NCBI RefSeq assembly: GCF_023898315.1
Contig: NC_064621.1
Span: 541,095,383-541,159,382, forward strand
Direction: 5' to 3'
Origin: Schistocerca nitens
Taxonomy: Eukaryota > Arthropoda > Insecta > Orthoptera > Acrididae
DNA length: 64,000 bases
Below are positions 56,190 to 64,000 of the stretch, in pieces; position 1 is the stretch's first letter; every line of letters begins with the position of its first letter. Under the pieces are notes generated by a model. That model saw only the letters and a list, made by a program, of their open reading frames with translations. It did not search any database and had not been told where the DNA came from. Made by a program: the position numbers and the translations under genes.

Positions 56190-59100
56190 ATGAACCATGG
56201 ACCTTGCCATTGGTGGGGAGGCTTGCGTGCCTCAGTGATACAGATAGCCATACCGTAGGTGTAACCAGAAACGAAGGGTGTCTGTTGAGAGGTCAGACAA
56301 ACGTGTGGTTCCTGAAGAGGGGCAGCAGCCTTTTCAGTAGGTGCAGGGCCAACAGTCTGGAAGATTGACTGATCTGGCCTTGTAACACTAACCAAAACGG
56401 CCTAGCTCTGCTGGTACTGCGAATGACTGAAAACAAGGGGAAACTACAGCAGTCAGTTTTCCCGAGGGCATGCAGCTTTACTGTAGGGTTAAATGATGAT
56501 GGCGTCCTCTTGGGTAAAATATTCAGGAGGTAAAATAGTCCCCCATTCAGATCTCCAGGCGGGGACTACTCAGGGGGATGTTGTTATCAGGAGAAAGAAA
56601 ACTGGATTTCTACGGGTCGGAGCGTGGAATGCCAGATCCCTTAATCGGGCAGGTAGGTTAGAAAATTTAAAAAGGGAAATGGATAGGTTAAAGTTAAATA
56701 TAGTGGGGATTAGTGAAGTTCGGTGGCAGGAGGAAAAAGACTTCTGGTCAGTTGACTACAGGGTTATAAATACAAAATAAAAAATGGGTAATGCAGGAGC
56801 AGGTTTAATAATGAATAAAAAAATAGGAGTACAGGTAAGCTACTACAAACAGCATAGTAAACGCATTATTGCGGCCAAGATAGACACGACACCCCTGCCT
56901 ACTACAGTAGTACAAGTTTATATGCCAACTAGCTCTGCAGATGACGAAGAAATTGAAGAAATGTATGATGAGATAAAAGAAATTATTCAGATAGTGAAGG
57001 GAGCCAAAAATTTAATAGTCATGGGTGACTGGAATTCAATAGTAGGAAAAGGGAGAGAAGGAAACATATGAGGTGGATATGGATTGGGGGGAAGAAATAA
57101 AAGAGGAAGCCGCCTGGTAGAATTTTGCACAGAGCATAACTTAATCATAGCTAACACTTGGTTCAAGAATCATGAAAGAAGGCTGCATACATGGAAGAAG
57201 CCTGGAGATACTAGAAGGTATCAGATAGTTTATATAATGGTAAGACAGAGATTTAGGAACCAGGTTTCAAATTGTAAGACATTTCCCGGAGCAGATGTGG
57301 ACTCTCACCAAAATCTATTGGTTATGAACTGTAGATTAAAACTGAAGAAACTGCAAAAAGGTGGGAATTTGAGAAGATGGGACCTGGATAAACTGAAAGA
57401 ACCAGAGGTTGTAGAGAGCTTCAGGGAGAGCATTAGGGAACAATTGACATGAATGGGGGAAAGAAATACAGTAGAAGAAGAATGGGTAGCTTTGAGAGAC
57501 GAAATAGTGAAGGCAGCAGAGGATCAAGTAGGTAAAAAGACGAGGGCTAATAGAAATCCTTGGGTAACAGAAGAGATATTGAATTTAATTGATGAATGGA
57601 GAAAATATAAAAATGCAACAAATGAAGCAGGCAAAAAGGAATACAAATGTCTCAAAAATGAGATTGACAGGAAGTGCAAAATGGCTAAGCGGGGATGGCT
57701 ACAGGACAAATGTAAGGATGTAGAGGTGCATATCACTAGGGGTAAGATAGATACTACCTACAGGAAAATTAAAGAGACCTTTGGAGAAAAGAGAACCACT
57801 GGCATGAATATCAAGAGCTCAGATGGAAACCCAGTTCTAAGCAAAGAAGGGAAAGCCGAAAGGTGGAAGGAGTATATAGAGGGTCTAAACAAGGGTGATG
57901 TTCTTGAGGATAATATTATAGAAATGGAAGAGAATGTAGATGAAATAGGAGATATGATACTGTGTGAAGAGTTTGACGGAGCACTGAAAGACCTAGGTCG
58001 AAACAAGGCCCCAGGAGTAGACAACATTCCATTAGAACTACTGACAGCCTTGGGAGAGCCAGGCCTAACAAAACTCTACCATCTAGTGAGCAAGATGTAT
58101 CAAACAGGTGAAGTACCTTCAGACTTCAAGAAGAATATAATAATTCCAATTCCAAAGAAAGCAGGTGTTGACAGATGTGAAAATTACCGAACTATCAGTT
58201 TAGTAAGCCACGGCTGCAAAATACTAACATAAATTATTTACAGATGAATGGAAAAACTGGTAGAAGCCAACCTCGGGGAAGATCGGTTTGGATTTCGTAG
58301 AAATGTTGGAAGATATGAGGCAATACTGACCCTATGACTTATCCTAGAAAATAGATTAAGGAAAGGCAAACTTATGTTTCTAGCATTTGTAGACTTGGAG
58401 AAAACTTTTGACAATGTTGACTTGGATACTCTCTTTCGAATTCTGAAGGTGGCAGGGGTAAAATACAGGGAGTGAAAGGCTATTTACAATTTGTACAGAA
58501 AGCAGATGGCAGTTATAAGAGTCGAGGGACATGAAAGGGAAGCAGTGGTTGGGAAGGGAGTGAGCCAGGGTTGTAGCCTCTCCCCAATGTTACTCAATCT
58601 GCATATTGAGCAAGGAGTAAAGTAAACAAAAGAAAAATTCGGAGTAGGAATTAAAATCCATGGAGAAGTAATAAAAACTTTGCGGCTTGCCGATTACATT
58701 GTAATTCTGTCAGAGACAGCAACTGAACGGAATGGACAGTGTCTTGAAAGGAGGATATAAGACGAACATCAACAAAAGCAAAATGAGGATAATGGAATGT
58801 AGTTGAATGAAATTAGGTGATGCTGTGGGAATTAGATTAGAAAATGAGACGCTTAAAGTAGTAAATGAGTTTTGCTATTTGGGGAGCAAAATAACTGATG
58901 ATGGTCAAAATAGAGAGGATATAAAATGTAGTATCAGGAAGTCGTTTCTGAAAGTATTTGTATGGAGTGTAGCCATGTATGGAAGTGAGATAGGTTGGTA
59001 GGGCATATTCTGAGGCACCAAAGGATCACCAATTTAGTATTCATCTGCGTGGAGGGTAAAAATTGTAGAGGGAGACCAAGAGATGAATACACTAAACAGA

Positions 59101-59216
59101 TTCAGAAGGATGTAGGTTGCAGTAGGTACTGGGAGATAAAGAAGCTTGCACAGGATAGAGTAGCATGGAGAGCTGCATCAAACCAGTCTCTGGACTGAAG
59201 ACCACAACAACAACAA
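56190..59216 (+). mobile_element. RTE-like non-LTR retrotransposon, copy B (same family as 42810-46099)
   Basis: It begins ATGAACCATGGACCTTGCCA and ends GAAGACCACAACAACAACAA like copy A. Most of its length aligns closely with A. It lacks about 60 bases near 58930 and about 170 bases near 58990 of the post-RT region. I could not find a convincing target duplication. Confidence 0.82.
56493..59198 (+). pseudogene. Endonuclease-RT ORF of non-LTR copy B
   Basis: Same domain order as copy A: VGAWNARSLNRAGRLENLKR (56620) with an uninterrupted endonuclease start, VMGDWNSIVGKGREGN (57018), then NKAPGVDNIPLELLTALGEP (58000) and IPIPKKAGVDRCENYRTISL. Stops or shifts: a TAA near 56778, a TGA at 57069-57071, a TGA at 57450, a TAA at 58230, TGA at 58245, 58335 and 58473, a TAA near 58623, and deletions in the C-terminal part. 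In the endonuclease DSDHN has become DSHQN, losing the catalytic-site motif. The last three TGA stops lie at the same codons as in copy A. Confidence 0.85.
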
Positions 59217-59384
59217 TGAACACACTTTGAAATCTTAACTATTTTAAAATTTGTGATTTACAAAATTCAATCAAAATTAAATTTAATTCCCTAAGATTTC
59301 CCTGATTCTTCCATGTTAAATATAATTCCCTGAAAATTCCAGGTTTTCCAGAAAAAGTGCCTCAATGAATATATCCTATGATCC

Positions 59385-59830
59385 CATAACCTACCTGGCC
59401 TCAGCCTTTGTAAGTTACTGTCCTTCACCCACCTATCACCTTCCCTGTTCCCAACCCAGCACTGCACAGCCTTCTATTCCACCAACACACCCACTGTCTT
59501 TTTTTACTTCCCTCCTTTTCCTAGCTGGCGTATCCTCTCCCCACCCTGTATGCTATCATACTGTACACTTTATCCCTTCCCTTTCTCATTCCAGACTCCT
59601 CATTACTTCCACAACCCAGATTGCATCTCCCATCATGTGCAGTTGCTCGCAGTCCGGTCTTGGCAGCCATAGACAGTGATCATGTATGTGTGAGTTGTGT
59701 TTCTGTGAATCTGTGTGTGGAGTGTTTACTGCCAACTTCAGAAGAAGGCCTCTTGGCTGAAGCTTACCCGGTTAGCAGTCTTGGTGTTGTGCCTGTCTGC
59801 AAATCAACATTTTCACTTATGTAAAGAATC
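59385..59830 (+). repeat. PLE-tail-like repeat, plus-strand copy
   Basis: Homologous to the minus strand of 55670-56120. It contains CAGAAGAAGGCCTCTTGGCT followed by GAAGCTTACC (59739-59770), the hairpin motif typical of PLE tails. The preceding 250 bases are pyrimidine- and proline-codon-rich, like PLE N-terminal or linker DNA, but no RT is present. Confidence 0.55.
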
Positions 59831-60980
59831 CAACAGTGTGATTTTTGGATAAAGTGAATGAAGGTTAATTATAAATAAATACTATATACCAGCTAATTTA
59901 AATACATCAGCAAGAACTTATTGACAGATTTGGTGTAAAATTCTGATTGTCTACGTGTCTTGTGTGAATTCTTTGTCTCCATGATCCCTGTAGGTGTTGT
60001 TTGATTGGTTCTCTCATGTCAGTTTAAATTTTTGGCCATTGTACTGCTCTTTGGAATTCCTTGTCATCCTTCATGGATTCTTGTTAATGTATCCTTTTGT
60101 TGTGGTACAATAGGAATATAAATCCATTCTCCTTTCATCTGCAAATCATGTTGTATCAAAATTTCAGCTTAGTATTGACAGTATTCCTTCAAATCACTAG
60201 TTAACTCATTCTTTTCTGAGCAGCTGTTAATACTATAATCTTGTAAATGCATGCCGACTGGATCTTGATGCTGGGCCTCACTTATCTATTGACATCTCTT
60301 GTCTGCAGCAGGAAGATTACTGGTTTCAACACATACTTAAGCCATGACTTCTTGTTCCAAATCATCATCTAGTGAATTATGGTGATGTTTGTGACAAGGT
60401 GTCTGCTACTCTTAACCCACACACTGATGTACATTACTAGTTAAGTTATTTTGTGTTGGCAGATGTTGTCTAAATTTGAATTTTAATTAAGAGAATGAAA
60501 TCAAGTTGTCATTATCACCATTTAATCATGAAAAACATAAAGCTCCAACATGCTTGTATGTATCTCACCAAAACAGATAAAAGTAAATAACGTTTAGTAC
60601 AATTGTTTCTGTATATGCATGGCAATATCTAATAACCATGATCACCAACACAGCTTTTTGAAATGTTCAGTCAACAGAGTAACTGCTACTGTAATTTTTG
60701 TGTGATAATACCAGTTTGCTGCCTGTACTCACAGTCATTTAGTAACACACCATGTTCCATAAAATCTAGCAACAAAGAGAGCCTTGAAGGACGTAGAATG
60801 AGCCAAAATATACAGTAACACATTGCCTGATATGAGGTCACTGGCAGATACAGCAGAGGCTCCTGCCTGATGCCTGCGCCAGCCTTGCATCTACAATCTG
60901 AACCGAGGCGAAAAGTTGATAGTGGTGCCCAGCCTCCCCGCCACTCCCTCCCGCTAGAGCATTTGAGATTGGACATCGAA
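59831..60980. other. No recognisable gene
   Basis: AT-rich DNA, no supportable frame or repeat. Confidence 0.45.
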
Positions 60981-63172
60981 AATTTGAAAAAATAAAAATT
61001 TTTTTTTCCGCTTTCAACACTACCGCTGCTATAAAATCCACCGTTTCTAGTTCACAAACACTTCCTTTCACCTATTAAACAACCATTTCGGCTAGTTCTA
61101 ATAACTTTCGCTTTATTTCCATTTCCATTTTTCCCACATCATTGATCATTTTTAGCCGCTTCCCACAGGTTTTAACGTCATTATTTCTTCGCCAGACAAT
61201 TGTTAGCCTCATTCTCATAATCTGCCACCACAAAACCACTCCTTTTAATACATTTACACGTAGTTTTTTTCGAAATTTTCCCGAATTTCTCCACCCTTTA
61301 ACGTGTTTTGGCGGCAACACAACCACCTAACCATTATGCACATCGTTGTCTACCAACCAAAGTTCACCACAGGATCAACACAGCCCAACTTTAACCAACA
61401 CTTTTTCGCCTTTTTTCACACCAGATCTCCAGTTGCTTTCTAGTTCACCTTTATCTCTCCCCATATATTTTTATTTTCATATTTTTATTTTCATTTTTAT
61501 TTTCATATTTATTTTCATTTTCATTTCAGCCTCATGTTACACTTTCCACCTTCTAATACCATGTCATCCTCAGAACACCCCCCACAACGACCCCATTAAG
61601 TTTTATTTACATTCCCTCCGCAAACATGCCTTCACCCTAGCTAGATTACGCTTCCATATTTTATTTTCTCAGGCTAGTCTGACATTTGGCATTACCCCCA
61701 AAGGCCTCACACTTAAAGTTCCCATCTCTGGCTGCAACCCTTCTTTCCATCAGTCCCTATACCAGTTCCAAACTGAACAATCCATTGCCCTCACCCACCT
61801 AATCCTTCACCTACACATCAACTCAGCCAATGAACACACCCGTCAACTCCTATCCTTAATAAAAGTCCTCAATCTTTCCTCTCCCACATCCACACCGGCT
61901 GTTAAGAGCATCCTCCTACAGGCCAACCGCAAATTAGAATAGCATGCCACCCTCCACCTCAAAAAAATATCCAATCTCCTGGTTTCCCACCTCCGGAAAG
62001 GCAACTCACTCACCCTTCACAACCTTTCCAGCAAACCTCAACCTCCTCTCATTGCACACATACCCAGTCTCTCCCATCTACTCAATCTCCCACTTCCAGC
62101 TCCGCTCCCTCCAACACCTCAAAATTCCAATCAACACAATCTGGAACCACAACACCCTAATTCAGTAGTTAACCTTTCCTCCAAACCTCTCTCCCAATCC
62201 GAAACTTCTGTCCAATCCAAAGGCCTCACCTTCAGCCCCACTCCCAGATTCAACCAAGCAGCCCTCATCAAAGATTTACTATCCTACACTCGTACTCTCT
62301 GCTGGAAATATCACTTTGTCACGAAGAAAAATGATCCTAATCCTACTCCTAATGATCCAACTCCCCAAGACACTATCCAAATTGAACCCTGCCTGGAACA
62401 GTTCCGTCCTCCGTCACAGCGGGACCCACCTCCTCTTCCTCAAAATCACCCTCTCCAAACCTTCCAGGAATTTCTGACTTCCAGCCTTGCTTCTCAATCC
62501 TTCTTAAAAAACCTTAACCCTACTCCCAACATCACCACTGCTGAAGCCCAAGCTATCCGTGATCTGAAGGCTGACCGATCCATCGTCATTCTTCCGGCAG
62601 ACAAGGGTTCCACGACCGTGGTACTTGATCGTCGGGAGTATGTGACTGAGGGACTGTGTCAGCTTTCAGACAACACCACATACAAAGTTTGCCAATGTAA
62701 TCCCATTCCTGATGTCCAGGCAGAGCTTCAAGGAATCCTCAGAACCTTAGGCCCCCTACAAAACCCTTCACCTGACTCCATCCACCTCCTGACCCCACCG
62801 ACACCCCGCACCCCTACCTTCTACCTTCTTCCTAAAATTTACAAACCCAATCATCCCGCCCGCCCCATTGTAGCTGGTTACCAAGCCCCCACAGAACGTA
62901 TCTCTGCCTACGTAGATCAACACCTTCAACCCATTACATGCAGTCTCCCATCCTTCATCAAAGACACCAACCACTTTCTCGAACGCCTGGAATCCTTACC
63001 CAATCTGTTTCCCCCGGAAATCATCCTTGTAACCATTGATGCCACTTCCTTATACACAAATATTCCACACGTCCAGGGCCTCGCTGCGATGGAACACTTC
63101 TTTTCACGCCGATCACCTGCCACCCTACCTAAAACCTCTTTCCTCATTACCTTAGCCAGCTTCATCCTGACC

Positions 63173-63177
63173 CACAA
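63173..63177. repeat. Left 5-bp target-site duplication of the solo LTR
   Basis: CACAA, repeated at 63664-63668. The uninterrupted PLE copy has one such site (CCCACAACTTCTTCAC). Confidence 0.9.
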
Positions 63178-63663
63178 TGTTGTGACTTGGCAAGACAGCT
63201 AAGCCACTGTGAGGTAGCCGAAAGGCACGCGTTTAAGCTCATGCAGGCTGGCGTGAGGTCTGGAACAGTTAAAGGAGTTGAGTCTAGTAAATAAAGTATG
63301 GAGCTTCTGGAATACTTAACTTTAATCCATAATTGGTGAACATCAGTCTGACGGTACATGCATCACAAGATAAATATCAAATGATAATGGCGCCTTGCGA
63401 GGTCGTAGCAAATGACGTAGCTGAAGGCTATGCTAACTATCGTCTCGGCAAATGAGAGCGTAATTTGTCAGTGAACCATCGCTAGCAAAGTCGGCTGTAC
63501 AACTGGAGGCGAGTGCTAGGGCGTCTCTCTAGATATGCCATGTGGCGGCGCTCGGTCTGCAATCACTGACAGTGGCGACACGCGGGTCCAATGTATACTA
63601 CCGGACCGCGTCCGATTTAAAGGCTACCACCTAGCAAGTGTGGTGTCTGGCGGTGACACCACA
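63178..63663. mobile_element. Solo LTR of an LTR retrotransposon (486 bp)
   Basis: It begins TGTTGTGACTTGGCAAGACA and ends GGTGTCTGGCGGTGACACCACA, with TG...CA ends and a short inverted terminus (TGTTGTG against CACCACA). Exact 5-bp duplications CACAA flank it, as in Ty3/Gypsy-type integration. No internal coding part or second LTR is present, so the body was lost by recombination between LTRs. It splits the PLE RT between LTHN and FFTIEGQ. Confidence 0.9.
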
Positions 63664-63668
63664 CACAA
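63664..63668. repeat. Right 5-bp target-site duplication of the solo LTR
   Basis: CACAA, partner of 63173-63177. Confidence 0.9.
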
Positions 63669-64000
63669 CTTCTTCACTATTGAAGGCCAGACATACCAAC
63701 AATTAAAGGGAACAGCCATGGGTACCAGGATGGCCCCCTCGTACGCCAACCTATTCATGGGTCGCTTAGAGGAAGCCTTCTTGGTTACCCAGGCCTGCCA
63801 ACCCAAAGTTTGGGACAGATTTATTTATGACATCTTCATGATCTGGACTCACAGTGAGGAAGAACTCCAGAATTTCCTCTCCAACCTCAACTCCTTTGGT
63901 TCCATCACATTCACCTGGTCTTACTACAAATCCCATGCCACTTTCCTTGACGTTGACCTCCATCTGTCCAATGGCCAGCTTCACACGTCCGTCCACATCA

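Larger units (their letters stand above)
60986..64000 (+). mobile_element. Main PLE family: long plus-strand copy, running off the window
   Basis: It contains the 5' non-coding region (about 60986-61345), the N-terminal region and the RT. It is split by a solo LTR (63178-63663) and continues past the window end before its GIY-YIG region. It is the best-preserved PLE reading frame here. The left limit is approximate. Confidence 0.85.
61346..64000 (+). pseudogene. Penelope-like reverse transcriptase, nearly open, split by an LTR
   Basis: One reading frame runs from about 61346 (start codon not certain, no good ATG in frame) to the LTR at 63178, with a single TAG at 61940-61942 that probably replaced CAG. 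N-terminal part: LRKHAFTLARLRFHILFSQA, then a proline/serine-rich region. RT motifs: SIVILPADKGSTTVVLDRRE (62590), FYLLPKIYKPNHPARPIVAG (62820), QAPTERISAYVDQHLQPITC, VTIDATSLYTNIPHVQG (63032). After the LTR: FFTIEGQTYQQLKGTAMGTR, MAPSYANLFMGRLEEAFLVT and DRFIYDIFMIWTHSEEELQN. The first aspartate of the catalytic DD is Tyr here (63829-63831), unlike the copy at 47681-50605. The protein is cut off by the window end. Confidence 0.85.

Overview
The window looks like nuclear DNA from a large-genome arthropod, most likely an orthopteran of the locust/grasshopper kind. This is inferred from the very dense, nested retroelement load, the long AT-rich intergenic stretches, the many microsatellites, and one conserved animal gene. 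I see no bacterial operon, rRNA or CRISPR array. The only host gene I can support is a single-exon UBR1/UBR2-type N-end-rule E3 ubiquitin ligase (16192-21558, +, 1788 residues). It starts two bases after a good 3' splice site and carries all expected domains: UBR box, ClpS-like N-domain, RING-H2 and C-terminal UBR region.

Layout. 1-940: nothing recognised. 950-11100: a three-layer nest. An old Penelope-like element (PLE, minus strand) is split by a hAT-like DNA transposon (2181-10096, 8-bp target duplication), which in turn holds a full-length I-like non-LTR retrotransposon (2461-8351, 11-bp target duplication). 11890-15440: further degenerate PLE and non-LTR pieces. 15624-16151: a PLE tail bracketed by (AT)n(GA)n tracts in the presumed intron just before the UBR exon. 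21559-24050: presumed UBR 3' UTR, then intergenic DNA. 24064-24707: a head-to-head dimer of the same PLE tail with a 13-bp target duplication. 28876-41280: small repeats and remnants, namely an inverted repeat, a tRNA-derived SINE, a piggyBac-like MITE, an RTE fragment, a Dong/R4-like element in a (TAA)n site, a hAT remnant, and pieces of two other PLE families.

41960-53600: one old RTE-like retrotransposon on the minus strand. Its four pieces remain in order, separated by three later insertions: a second RTE-like non-LTR element (42810-46099), a rearranged PLE cluster (47071-50975), and a structurally intact mariner with an open transposase frame (51817-53153). 54660-59830: PLE-tail-like repeats and a second copy of the non-LTR element (56190-59216). 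60986-64000: a nearly open PLE on the plus strand, split by a 486-bp solo LTR and running off the window.

The transposons do not form a pathway. What they give is a relative insertion chronology, written in target duplications and in reading frames that resume across insertions. The most unusual theme is that PLE copies here repeatedly occur as inverted partial dimers. Their tails also carry a motif resembling a hammerhead-ribozyme core: CTGATGA, a short hairpin, then GAAA.
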